Shown here: in pieces, positions 6,861-15,600 of the stretch | Layout: each line of letters opens with the position of its first letter | Position numbering within the stretch: position 1 is the first letter of the stretch | Origin: Bacteroidales bacterium | GTDB taxonomy: Bacteria > Bacteroidota > Bacteroidia > Bacteroidales > ML635J-15 | Assembly (NCBI GenBank): GCA_028696755.1 | Contig: JAQVGK010000015.1 | Coordinates: forward strand, 1-16,424 | DNA length: 16,424 bases | Reading direction: 5' to 3' | Notes under the pieces: model-generated | Database searches by the model: none | What the model was told of the DNA's origin: nothing | Seen by the model: only the letters and a program-made list of their open reading frames with translations | Program-made: the position numbers and the translations under genes

Positions 6861-8552
6861 TTAGATTTTCGATAGCACCAAATCCATAACTTCTTTCTCA
6901 ATTGTCAAAGCTTTCTTTTCAATTTCGGCTCCTTCGGCAAGTACTTTTGCAACAAAGTCTTTGTCCTTATAGCTTCCAGTATTTATTCTTACGTTGAGAT
7001 AAGCACCTTGAACGCCAGCGCGAGCAGCTAAAGCACCAACTGCAGCATCGCTAAGCGAAGCTTCGAGTCCATGTTTTGCCATTTCGAGCATTACCTCCAT
7101 GCTGTCGCAGCACATTTCCATTGTTTGAAGAGGAATTTCAATAGCATATTTTGTTGCATCCTGAATTGCCTGTGTGCGTGCAGCTTTTTCATCGTCGCTT
7201 CCTTTTGGTAAGCCAAATGCATCCATAATTTTATTGAAAGCGTTGGTGTCTTCGTCAACAAGCTTTAGAAGTACATCGTGGTAATATTTTCCTTTTTCCG
7301 CCCAGTCGCTGTAAGCTATCCATTGGTCGTCGTGGCGATATTTGTTTGCGGTAAGGTTAGCAACCATTGTTCCTAAGGCAGCGCCTAAGGCACCCATGTA
7401 AGCAGCAATCGAACCTCCGCCTGGAGCTGGAGCTTCTGATGCTGTTGTATGGCAGAATTTTACCAAATCCATGTCGATAAGTCTTTTGCCAGTGTTTTCT
7501 TCGAGCATATACTCGATGATGTTTTTCTGTGGATCGAAAGGTTTAAGTTCGTCTAAACCAAGCGATTTAACAGCAATCTTAATAATTTCCGAATCTGCAA
7601 TACCTGTTGAGCGGCCTTGTTTTTTTAAGAAATATTTACCTGCATCAAGAATTGATTTCAGTGGCATAACACCAACAAGCTCCGAGCCAGTAACTCTGAT
7701 TCCGTTAGCAGCAGCGCGTTCGCAAACTGTATCGAAAGCAACATGCACAGGTGTAACATTAATATCGGTAAGGTTCATCGAAATTTGAGCAACACCATAT
7801 TCCTCAATGTACCAGCCAATAGCTTTTACCGATTTTAAAAGTCCTGGTTCAAAAACCTGATTCCCATTTTCGTCTAAAACTGGTTTTCCTGTAACAGGGT
7901 GTCCTTCTCTTTTTACTCGACCTTTTTCGCGAACATCGTAAGCGATAGAGTTGGCTTTATTTACCGAAGTAGTATTTAAGTTAATGTTGTATGCAACCAA
8001 GAAGTTTCTAGCACCAACAGCAGTAGCACCAGTTCTCATAGTGTGAGCATTCCATTCTGCCGGACCAAAATCTGGTTTCCATTCTTCTGAAGTAATTCGT
8101 TTTGCTAGTCCTTCGTATTCACCGCTGCGGCAGTTTGCAAGGTTTCTGCGTTTTGGAGTAAATGCAGCACTTTCGTAACAGAAAATCGGGATGTTAAGTT
8201 CTGTACCAATTCTTTCGGCAAGTTTGCGAGCATACTCAACTGTTTCTTCCATTGTGATGTTCGAAACAGGAATTAGAGGACACACGTCGGTTGCACCAAA
8301 ACGAGGGTGAGCGCCTTTATGTTTGCTCATATCAATAATTTCGGATGCTTTTTTTACTGCTAAAAATGCAGCATTACAAACTTCGTTGGGAGTTCCAACC
8401 ATTGTAAAAACGGTACGGTTTGTAGCTGCTCCTGGATCTACGTCCAAAAGTTTTACACCATCACATGCTTCAATAACATCTTTAATTTGTTGAATTATGG
8501 ACATGTCGCGTCCTTCACTGAAATTCGGAACACATTCGATTAACTGCTTCAT
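6861..8552 (-). CDS. ftcD: Bifunctional glutamate formimidoyltransferase / formimidotetrahydrofolate cyclodeaminase
   Basis: The 563-aa protein is the fused FtcD enzyme of histidine catabolism. It moves the formimino group of N-formimino-glutamate to tetrahydrofolate and then deaminates the product to 5,10-methenyl-THF, releasing ammonia. The transferase part (about 1-330) begins IECVPNFSEGRD and shows the catalytic histidine H82 in HKGAHPRFGATD, with H78 nearby. A linker leads to the all-helical cyclodeaminase domain (about 358-560), recognised by ASEAPAPGGGSIAAYMGALGAA and by the active-site region LVDEDTNAFN at 431-440. Length and order match the fused forms of animals and Bacteroidota. 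It is cytoplasmic, typically octameric. No hutH, hutU or hutI gene is next to it in this window, so the rest of the pathway must lie elsewhere. A weak -7-like TTACTTTG lies about 25 bases upstream of the start. A 95-bp cloverleaf repeat follows the stop codon. Confidence 0.96.
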   Translation of the reverse strand: MKQLIECVPNFSEGRDMSIIQQIKDVIEACDGVKLLDVDPGAATNRTVFTMVGTPNEVCNAAFLAVKKASEIIDMSKHKGAHPRFGATDVCPLIPVSNITMEETVEYARKLAERIGTELNIPIFCYESAAFTPKRRNLANCRSGEYEGLAKRITSEEWKPDFGPAEWNAHTMRTGATAVGARNFLVAYNINLNTTSVNKANSIAYDVREKGRVKREGHPVTGKPVLDENGNQVFEPGLLKSVKAIGWYIEEYGVAQISMNLTDINVTPVHVAFDTVCERAAANGIRVTGSELVGVMPLKSILDAGKYFLKKQGRSTGIADSEIIKIAVKSLGLDELKPFDPQKNIIEYMLEENTGKRLIDMDLVKFCHTTASEAPAPGGGSIAAYMGALGAALGTMVANLTANKYRHDDQWIAYSDWAEKGKYYHDVLLKLVDEDTNAFNKIMDAFGLPKGSDDEKAARTQAIQDATKYAIEIPLQTMEMCCDSMEVMLEMAKHGLEASLSDAAVGALAARAGVQGAYLNVRINTGSYKDKDFVAKVLAEGAEIEKKALTIEKEVMDLVLSKI

Positions 8553-8640
8553 AAGTTCTTAGTTTTTATTTTCTGCAAAGTAAATAAGAAATTCATAAAT
8601 TTTAACAATTGTTTTTATGTTTTTGGGATGGTTTGGGGTA

Positions 8641-8671
8641 TTTGTTGTCCAATCAAAATATCATATATTTG
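8641..8671 (+). promoter_or_regulatory. Candidate promoter P1 of higBA
   Basis: TTTG (8641-8644), a 19-base spacer and TATATTTG (8664-8671) match the Bacteroidota TTTG-N19-TAnnTTTG consensus exactly. Transcription would start near 8678, leaving an untranslated leader of about 78 bases that contains the palindromic operator. Confidence 0.55.
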
Positions 8672-8699
8672 CAAGAATACTAATTCGTTAATAAATAAA

Positions 8700-8718
8700 A
8701 TTCACTAAAATAGTGAAT
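8700..8718. promoter_or_regulatory. Palindromic operator of higBA
   Basis: ATTCACTAAAATAGTGAAT is a perfect palindrome with 8-bp arms and a 3-base centre, located between the two candidate promoters and 38 bases before higB. HigA-type proteins bind such palindromes as dimers to repress their own operon. Here the site would lie downstream of P1 and over the -33 position of P2. HigA as the binder is inferred. Confidence 0.55.
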
Positions 8719-8734
8719 AATATAAAAATATATT

Positions 8735-8742
8735 TATCTTTG
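8735..8742 (+). promoter_or_regulatory. Candidate -7 element, promoter P2 of higBA
   Basis: TATCTTTG matches the -7 consensus TAnnTTTG and ends 13 bases before the higB ATG. The position 19 bases upstream, where TTTG would be expected, falls inside the palindrome and reads AGTG, so P2 lacks a proper -33 box and is a weaker call than P1. Confidence 0.35.
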
Positions 8743-8755
8743 TAAAATTATTGTA

Positions 8756-9073
8756 ATGATTATCGAGTTCGAAAAGGAATATTTGCGTGAACTGTATGAA
8801 GAAGGTAAATCGAGGAATAAAAAATACAGGTTTCAACCGACTGTTGTTAAGCAGTATAAAAACACTATTGATAAAATGAGACCTGCAAAAAGAATTGAAG
8901 ACCTTTTCTTATTAAGAAGCCTGAACTACGAAATGCTTACTGGAAAAAATGGCTTACAATCAGTTCGCGTTAACGATAAATACCGGATTGAATTCTACAC
9001 AAGAACAGTAGGTGAAGAACCCGAAATTCTTACAATTTGTTCGATTACCGAATTGAGTAATCATTACAAGTAA
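8756..9073 (+). CDS. higB: HigB-like toxin, RelE/ParE superfamily
   Basis: This 105-aa basic protein is placed in the RelE/ParE/HigB toxin superfamily by its size, its helical N-terminal half rich in Lys and Arg, and the C-terminal strand pattern QSVRVNDKYRIEFYT (about 68-82), followed by ILTICSITELSNHYK. The YRIEF-type strand is the most recognisable family signature. HigB toxins are ribosome-dependent mRNA interferases that stop translation; whether this one cleaves mRNA cannot be read from sequence. It is the first gene of a pair with a HigA-type antitoxin 21 bases downstream, and this toxin-first order is characteristic of higBA. Two candidate promoters and a palindrome precede it. The DNA is AT-rich, but no more so than nearby genes. 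Confidence 0.85.
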   Translation: MIIEFEKEYLRELYEEGKSRNKKYRFQPTVVKQYKNTIDKMRPAKRIEDLFLLRSLNYEMLTGKNGLQSVRVNDKYRIEFYTRTVGEEPEILTICSITELSNHYK

Positions 9074-9094
9074 CTAAACAAAACGTAAATAATT

Positions 9095-9922
9095 ATGAGT
9101 CAAATAATTCCAACCCCTTACCAACCAACACATCCTGGTGTTTTATTGGCGGACGAAATAAAAGTTAGAGGCATAAGTCAGAAAGAGTTAGCATCTAATC
9201 TTGGTGTTTTGCCAAGCTTTTTAAATGAAATTCTCAAAGGTAAACGGTCTATAACCGCCGATTTTGCTATTCTTCTCGAAAAAATTCTTGATATTCCTGC
9301 TGATTACTGGATGCGTTTTCAATCTAATTATGATATTGATAAAGCGAGAATTAAGGAAAGAAATCTTAAAAAACTTGAGCAGATAAAGAATTGGAAGTTA
9401 ATTGAGAACAATGTGCCCGTTTCTCAATTGCGATTATATGGATATTTTGGGGATAAGATTGCTGAAAATATAAAATTAGCTAAGAAATTGTATCGCGTCG
9501 ATAATATTGATGGTATTAGTTCTCAGGTCTCAGAGCAAAATAGCATTTATTCATCTTCAGCGAATAATTCAATAACTGTTTTAGCATGGTATAGAGTTGC
9601 AGAATATGAGGCATTAAAATTAAATGTGAATTCTTTTGATATTATTAAAATTGAAGAACTTAAAAAAGAAATAGAAGTACTTACTTTAACATTAGAACAT
9701 ACAAATGAAACATTAGTTAACCTTTTAGCAAAGTACGGAGTGAAACTTGTTTTTATGCCGAAATTTGTAGGTTGTGATACTCAGAAATATGTTTTTTGGT
9801 CTGATCAAAATCCTGCGATAGCAATGTTGCAACCAGATAGTTTTAGGTCTGAGTTTTTCGAATTACTTAATAATTCTGTTGAATCTATTGAAATTAATTC
9901 GAAGAAAGATAATGTTCTATAA
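9095..9922 (+). CDS. higA: HigA-like antitoxin with truncated ImmA/IrrE-like C-terminal region
   Basis: The 275-aa protein opens with the HigA (COG3093) signature PTHPGVLLADEI (about 12-22) and an XRE helix-turn-helix at about 27-52 (ISQKELASNLGVLPSFLNEI), followed by the usual PADYWMRFQ. Ordinary HigA proteins end near residue 100. This one continues through a charged helical linker into LAWYRVAEYEAL (163-174) and YGVKLVFMPKFVGCDTQKYVFW (214-235). That resembles the region preceding the catalytic HEXXH motif in HigA-ImmA/IrrE metallopeptidase fusions. The protein stops just where HEXXH would be expected, and no HEXXH occurs. It should therefore be a DNA-binding antitoxin and autorepressor without peptidase activity. 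It forms an operon with higB; the lipoprotein gene starts 29 bases downstream. Confidence 0.82.
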   Translation: MSQIIPTPYQPTHPGVLLADEIKVRGISQKELASNLGVLPSFLNEILKGKRSITADFAILLEKILDIPADYWMRFQSNYDIDKARIKERNLKKLEQIKNWKLIENNVPVSQLRLYGYFGDKIAENIKLAKKLYRVDNIDGISSQVSEQNSIYSSSANNSITVLAWYRVAEYEALKLNVNSFDIIKIEELKKEIEVLTLTLEHTNETLVNLLAKYGVKLVFMPKFVGCDTQKYVFWSDQNPAIAMLQPDSFRSEFFELLNNSVESIEINSKKDNVL

Positions 9923-9951
9923 ATTACAATACTAATCATAATTTTGCATTT

Positions 9952-10473
9952 ATGGTAAAGATTTTTAGCTGTATTTTTTTGTTATTTTTAACAATATTCT
10001 ACTCATGTCAAAAACCTGAAGTCGTGTCCGGGAAGCATTCGTTTGTAGATGGAAGGATGAAAATCATTTTTGTTAAATCTCAACAGATTGATCAAAACAC
10101 AATAGAATCCAGAAAATTATTTAACAAATATTTGAAACAAGTTTCTGAGTTAATATCAGAGAAAGAATATGAATTAACTCTTAAACAGTTAGAAATTTGT
10201 GGTGCTGAACTGGTTGAGAACGAAGAATTGATTAATCTTTTTGAACTTTATAATTACTTTGAAGCCGAGATACAAGGGATGGTTGAAAAGACCGTTGATG
10301 ATTCGGAGCTGCAAATGGTATCTGATGTAATTTGCTTCTACAGAGATTCAGTGGACAAAATAGATATTGATTACCTGCTTGCTCCTTCTGAAGGATATAC
10401 AGTTACGATTGATTCTTACACTCCACATTTAGATTCAGTAAATTCAGAAGAAATAATTATTGATAATTTTTAG
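9952..10473 (+). CDS. Small lipoprotein of unknown function
   Basis: The 173-aa product starts with a lipoprotein signal, MVKIFSCIFLLFLTIFYSC, with the lipidated cysteine expected at residue 19. The hydrophobic stretch (8-17) and FYSC lipobox are acceptable for Bacteroidota. The mature part is acidic and mostly helical (for example KLFNKYLKQVSELISEKEYELTLKQ, positions 55-79 approximately) and matches no family I recognise. It should sit in the inner or outer membrane facing the periplasm. It follows higA by 29 bases on the same strand. It may be read through from that operon or use its own promoter: TAATTTTG at 9939-9946 fits the -7 box but lies only 6 bases before the ATG and lacks a -33 match. 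A hairpin follows the stop codon. Confidence 0.72.
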   Translation: MVKIFSCIFLLFLTIFYSCQKPEVVSGKHSFVDGRMKIIFVKSQQIDQNTIESRKLFNKYLKQVSELISEKEYELTLKQLEICGAELVENEELINLFELYNYFEAEIQGMVEKTVDDSELQMVSDVICFYRDSVDKIDIDYLLAPSEGYTVTIDSYTPHLDSVNSEEIIIDNF

Positions 10474-10475
10474 GA

Positions 10476-10520
10476 TGTAATATTTATTTCGGTAAAAGAG
10501 TTTTCCGAAATCTTATTACA
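10476..10520 (+). terminator. Hairpin after the lipoprotein gene, probable terminator
   Basis: TGTAATA (10476-10482) pairs with TATTACA (10514-10520). Inside this, ATTTCGG (10486-10492) pairs with CCGAAAT (10505-10511), and AAAA with TTTT closes a GAG loop. The stem totals about 18 bp with one bulge and one small internal loop. It begins 3 bases after the stop codon. The tail (ATTCCTCTCTTTGTCTTT) is pyrimidine-rich but not a pure T-run, so termination may be incomplete. Confidence 0.6.
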
Positions 10521-10529
10521 ATTCCTCTC

Positions 10530-10560
10530 TTTGTCTTTCAAATATTTCTCCCTACATTTG
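10530..10560 (+). promoter_or_regulatory. Promoter of the Na+/phosphate cotransporter gene
   Basis: TTTG (10530-10533), a 19-base spacer and TACATTTG (10553-10560) match the Bacteroidota consensus exactly. Transcription would begin near 10567, a few bases before the ATG at 10576. This argues against the upstream TTG (10531) as a start codon. Confidence 0.6.
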
Positions 10561-10575
10561 CACAAAATCATCTTT

Positions 10576-12636
10576 ATGAGATTAAAGCGACCGATATTTT
10601 TGATTTTTTGTTTGCTTTCAGCAATTGTGCTGCATTCTGCCGTGCTTGTAAAACCGCAACATGCCGAGATTTATGCTTATTCTGGCGATAATCAAACGCA
10701 AACTACTGGGCAAATTCTGGATCATCCTATTCGAGTTTTGGTAACTGATAAAAATGGTAATCCACTCAAGGAACACGAAGTTGTGTTTACGATAATTACG
10801 TACCCTAAAAATGCCCAAGGTTACAGAATTGATAAAACTCATGTGTGCACCGATTCGGTGGGAATAGCAGTAAATTACTTTCAGGTAGGAGATAAGGAGG
10901 GTGTTTACGAAATTCTTGTAAGCTCAAACGAGGATTGCGATGCTAACAATCTAGTCTATCAGGTAAATGCACGAAAAAAGTCATGGGTTTTGTTTTTAGT
11001 TTTCGGTTTGCTGGGTGGATTAGCGATTTTTCTTTACGGTATGGATATACTTAGTATAGGTATGCAGGCTGCGGCTGGAAATAAAATGCGAACTATCATT
11101 GCAAAATTTACTCAAAATCGTTTTTTAGGACTTATTGCTGGTGTTGTGGTTACTTTGTTGGTTCAGAGTAGCTCGGCAACATCCGTAATGCTGGTTGGTT
11201 TTGTAGAGGCCGGACTCATGAGTTTTGTGCAAACCCTTGGAATGTTGCTGGGTGCTGGTATTGGAACTACAATTACTGCTCAGCTTATCGCACTTAAAAT
11301 AACTGATTATGCACTACTTATAGTTGCTCTTGGATTTGGTTTTATAGTTTTCTCCAAAAAAGTTAAAATCAATAATATTGGCAAGGCAATTCTCGGATTT
11401 GGATTACTGTTCTTTGGAATGTATCTGATGTCGGAGTCGATGTATCCTTTGAGAAGTTATCAAGCTTTTCTCGATTTGCTGGTAACTTTAGAGAATCCGC
11501 TAGTTGGTATATTTGTAGGTTTTGCATTTACGGCTCTTATTCAAAGTAGTGCTGCATTTATCGGTATTATGATTACTATTGCCTCGCAGGGATTCCTAAG
11601 TATCGAAGCTTGTATCCCTATGGTTTTAGGTACAAATTTAGGAACAGGCGTAACTGCTATTCTTGCAAGTTTAAACTCTGGTCGCGAGGCACAACGTGTT
11701 GCATTTGCTCACTCATTTTTTAAGCTAATTGGGATAATAATTTTTGTTTGGTGGATACCTGAGTTTGCAGACTTTGTAAAATCCATTTCTCCCAAAGCTG
11801 CTAACACTGGTAGCGAAATCGATATATTAAGTCAAACTGTTCCGCGACAAATTGCTAACGCCCATACAGTTTTTAGTATCGGTCTGGCAATATTAGTTTT
11901 ACCATTTTTAAATTTCTTTGCTAAAATTATTACTAAACTCTTGCCCGATAAGGCCAAACCCGAGCCATTTAAGTTAAAATATATTAATTCGGCAGTAACT
12001 TCCTCACCATCAATCGCTCTAAGTCTTGCAAAAAAAGAGGCAGAACGAATGAGTGGTAAGATTAAAAAACTGGTTTCGCTTGGACTAAAACCTTTTATCG
12101 ATCGTGATGAAGCTATTATGGAGAAATGGCAAAAGCTCGAAAGTGAAACCGATTTTCTCAAAGAAAATATCAATAAATATTTGGTAAGCGTTAGTTCGCA
12201 AAACTCAGATGAACAGCAACTTAACGAGGCTTTTCAGATTATGTACGTTGTTAAAGAACTCGAAATGATTGGTGATATTATTAATACAAATATTCGTCAT
12301 CAGGCAGTGAAATGGTTGGCCACAGACGCACAATTCTCTGACGAAGGCAAAGCAGAACTCTTGATAATGCTCGAAAAAGCAATGACGCAAATTAGCCGTT
12401 CGATGGAAGTATTTCACGATGTAAATCTCGAAAAAGCCGAGCATGTTTGCCAAAAGTTTAAAAAGTATGCCGAACTTGCCGAAGATTTCGAAAAACATCA
12501 TTACGAAAGATTGGTAGGCAATAACGAAAAAACCTTAACAAGCTCAGAAATCCATCTCGAACTTCTTGGTTTATTCAATGCAATCAACCGTCATGCCACA
12601 AACATTGCGAGGATTTTGATGAATTGGAGAGGGTAG
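10576..12636 (+). CDS. Na+/phosphate cotransporter with N-terminal Ig-like and C-terminal PhoU domains
   Basis: The 686-aa inner-membrane protein belongs to the NptA/YjbB Na+/Pi cotransporter family, which moves phosphate together with sodium. A signal sequence (MRLKRPIFLIFCLLSAIVLHS) is followed by an extracytoplasmic all-beta domain at about 25-130 with the Ig-like pattern IRVLVTDKNGNPLKEHEVVFTI and TDSVGIAVNYFQVG. The transport core (about 136-455) contains the two inverted-repeat signatures QSSSATS (197-203) and QSSAAFIG (323-330), with GAGIGTT (226-232) and GTNLGTG (352-358). The C-terminal region (about 475-686) is a cytoplasmic helical PhoU-like domain. The ATG at 10576 is chosen because it follows a consensus promoter and begins the signal peptide. 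It is convergent with the large surface protein, with an 11-base gap. Confidence 0.93.
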   Translation: MRLKRPIFLIFCLLSAIVLHSAVLVKPQHAEIYAYSGDNQTQTTGQILDHPIRVLVTDKNGNPLKEHEVVFTIITYPKNAQGYRIDKTHVCTDSVGIAVNYFQVGDKEGVYEILVSSNEDCDANNLVYQVNARKKSWVLFLVFGLLGGLAIFLYGMDILSIGMQAAAGNKMRTIIAKFTQNRFLGLIAGVVVTLLVQSSSATSVMLVGFVEAGLMSFVQTLGMLLGAGIGTTITAQLIALKITDYALLIVALGFGFIVFSKKVKINNIGKAILGFGLLFFGMYLMSESMYPLRSYQAFLDLLVTLENPLVGIFVGFAFTALIQSSAAFIGIMITIASQGFLSIEACIPMVLGTNLGTGVTAILASLNSGREAQRVAFAHSFFKLIGIIIFVWWIPEFADFVKSISPKAANTGSEIDILSQTVPRQIANAHTVFSIGLAILVLPFLNFFAKIITKLLPDKAKPEPFKLKYINSAVTSSPSIALSLAKKEAERMSGKIKKLVSLGLKPFIDRDEAIMEKWQKLESETDFLKENINKYLVSVSSQNSDEQQLNEAFQIMYVVKELEMIGDIINTNIRHQAVKWLATDAQFSDEGKAELLIMLEKAMTQISRSMEVFHDVNLEKAEHVCQKFKKYAELAEDFEKHHYERLVGNNEKTLTSSEIHLELLGLFNAINRHATNIARILMNWRG

Positions 12637-12647
12637 GACGGCAAGTC

Positions 12648-15600
12648 TTATTGCTTCACAAACTTCTTAACTCCAATATTTCCCTTTTTGTCAACTATCG
12701 TAAGATAATAAACAGCCGGAGATAGAAAGTTTACTTCTATTTCAGAATTAGTGTTTTCGGTTATGCGTTTGATAAGTTTTCCGTTATTATCAAATATATA
12801 AATATCTGTCACTTCTGCATCAGTGAGAATTTTAATCTGGTCCTTAGCTGGATTTGGAATAATATCAAAGTTGTTTAAGTTTTTACCAGATGTTAAATTA
12901 CTAACTGGATTATATGGATGAACGGAATCGGCAATCATGATAAACTTTGAAACATAATCTTCGTTGCTTTCCGTAATTACACTAAATGCTGTCCAGTTAG
13001 GATATTCGAAATCGGAAATAAAAATCTCAATTTCGGTATCTGAAGGAACAGTATCAAAAGCATAGTTACCAGTTTGATTAGTTACAGTAATTTTTAATAT
13101 TTCGTCGGTTGAAGTATTTTTTAAAACTACCACTTTGTCAGCTATACCAGTAAAATTATTTTCAATAAGAATTCCAACGCTTCCATTTGCTGTATTATTG
13201 CCGTATTGTATTGGGTTTGGATTGTGAACAATGTAAAGTAGTTTTGTAGTATTACCAAAAAGAGTTACATCTAGCGCATTTTCCGACAGTGTTGCCGTCT
13301 TATAGAACACTACTGGCTGGAATTCAGAGTATTCACTTTGATTTTGAATAATAGATTCTACATAGTAGTCACCGCTTTCTAAGTCTTCGAATACAGCAAG
13401 GTTGTTTGATCCTGGATAAATCTCTGCTGTTTGAATAATTACTGTATTTTGATTGTTGTCAATTTCTTCTTTAAATAATTTTACCTTTACATCGTCGATG
13501 TTTTCAAATTGTTCATTGTTAGGTAGGGATGTGTTTACACAAATCTTATTTCCAGAATTAATTGCAAAGCAAACTACATCCTGCAATAAAACACAGCCTC
13601 CCATACTGGAACTGTAAACTGTGTAGCAGCCTTCATTATGTATTGGGACAGAAAACTGATTATACCCGTTGCCGTATATCGTATCACCTATAATGGTGTC
13701 ATTAAATGTTACCCAATAATAATCACCGATGTTACTATCTTCAAAGTACACATAAGCTAATGAAGTTAGTGAAATTACACCACTTGTTGGGCTTGACTCA
13801 ATCCCAACTTGTTGTGGATAATGACTAATATTAATGTTAAAGTGACAATCAATTGTATCTTCGGGTTCGTACTCAAATAAGTAGGTTACAGTGTAAATTC
13901 CAGCTGGAAGATTTTGAATATTAATTTCAGTTTGCTCAATCCCATCAATGTAATATTGCCCACCAACTGGGATAGACTCATTAAGAAATAAAACTGTATC
14001 CTGCTCGAAACAGAAAGATTTGTTACTTGGACATAGTATTTCTGGGATTGCGTTTGTGGTAATCGATAAAATTTCACCGTATGCTGTTCCAAATTCATTC
14101 GTAGCATAAGCTCTGATATAGTATTCTGTTTCTGGCAATAGATTGTTTATCCAGCTTGAAAATGTTCCAATTCCGCCAATTTCTGTGCTAAATCCGGAAC
14201 AACTGAAAATTGTTGGATTTTCCATTGTTCCAAAAACAATTCCTCTGGCTGAAACAGGAGCATTACCTTCTGATATTACTTCTCCAGAGCATACGGCTTT
14301 TGTACAATAAATATCTGTAATTCCGGCTGTTAATACAACAGGTAAATCTGCTGGATTATTTGCTAAAACTGTTACGAAAAGTGTTGTGTCGTACGAACAA
14401 CCTAAATTGTCTGAAATTGCAAATGTAAAAGTTTGGGTTGAATTTACTAATGGTGTTTCGGTTGTCTGATACGTAGCAAGTGTACAAATGCTATCGGGAT
14501 AACTAATAAGTGCTCCATAATTACCACTCCATTGAGCGTTATTGGTAATTTCATATTGCCAGGGGTTCGTGTTTAGAGTGTCAAAATTCAGATACCACCC
14601 ATAAATATAGCCTTCGTCAGCAGACCAGTTGTCACAGATTCTAAGTTTCCATGTCCCGTTTATAGGGCAGCCAATAAGTCCGTCAAGACTTTGGAATGGA
14701 AGGTATTGACCAGCAGGCAAAGTTGTTAAAGATGTTGCTGCTTGTTGCATTGTTTGACTAGCATTACTTGTGATTTCATACCAATATGCTTCCATTGGAG
14801 GGACTCCGAGATTACAACCACCGCCACCTTGGGCACCGATTTGTATCTCTTGTCCATTTGGACATTGTACATACATTGCTAAATCTCCAATATAAGTGTG
14901 AACTAAATTTAGACCTATTGATTTTAACTGACCAGAATACTCGATTGTCGCTGCAGTTGGATATTGATCGATAAAAAGGTCTGAAGTGTAACAATATCCC
15001 GAAGTATCCTCCAAATAAACGCTATCTAAATCTATCTGAATAGTCGGTAATATTGGTGAATGCCATTCTTCATTAGTGATGTAATTTGCACAAATCTCAA
15101 GTGGTTGTCCTTGTTCAATTATTGTTGGATTAGTATAACAGCCGTCCGTAATAAACCCACCAAACAAGCTTGCTCTGATTCTAACAGTATTGTCGTTAAT
15201 ACTTCTACATCCTGCGGTATCTTCAATTACTAATGAAACGGTGTGTCCTTGTCCTGCAGTAAAAGTTGTTTCAAAATTAGTCATTCCAAAACCTTCGGAA
15301 ACGAAATTATTATCGATTTTCCATTTAAACAAAACTGATTCATCAGATAAAGGATATCCACTTTCAGGATAAGCACCTGTTGCAATAAATAATACAGGAT
15401 CAGTAGAATTTAATTCTGTATTGGTACAAACATTTATGAATCCTTCAGAATCTGCGGGAGGTTGGGTAATTAAAATATTTGCATACATTGGTGTGCAAAT
15501 ATCTGTATAGAATTCTATTTCGTTGCCATATGCTGTTCCCAAACTGTTAGTGGCGTAAGCTCTAACGTAATATGTTTCACCTTGGATTAAACCAGTTAAC

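Noticed and set aside
9838..10100. Possible frameshift that would restore an HEXXH peptidase to HigA
   Set aside because: No HEXXH-like sequence was found in the other frames after residue 250; the following DNA is the lipoprotein gene. Truncation or domain loss fits better than a single frameshift.
10531..10575. TTG at 10531 as the start of the phosphate cotransporter
   Set aside because: It lies within the -33 box of a consensus promoter, and the extra 15 residues would precede a good signal peptide starting at 10576.
14786..14994. Short frames on both strands inside the T9SS protein gene
   Set aside because: They are out of frame with the P-domain coding sequence and show no independent start signals or family features.
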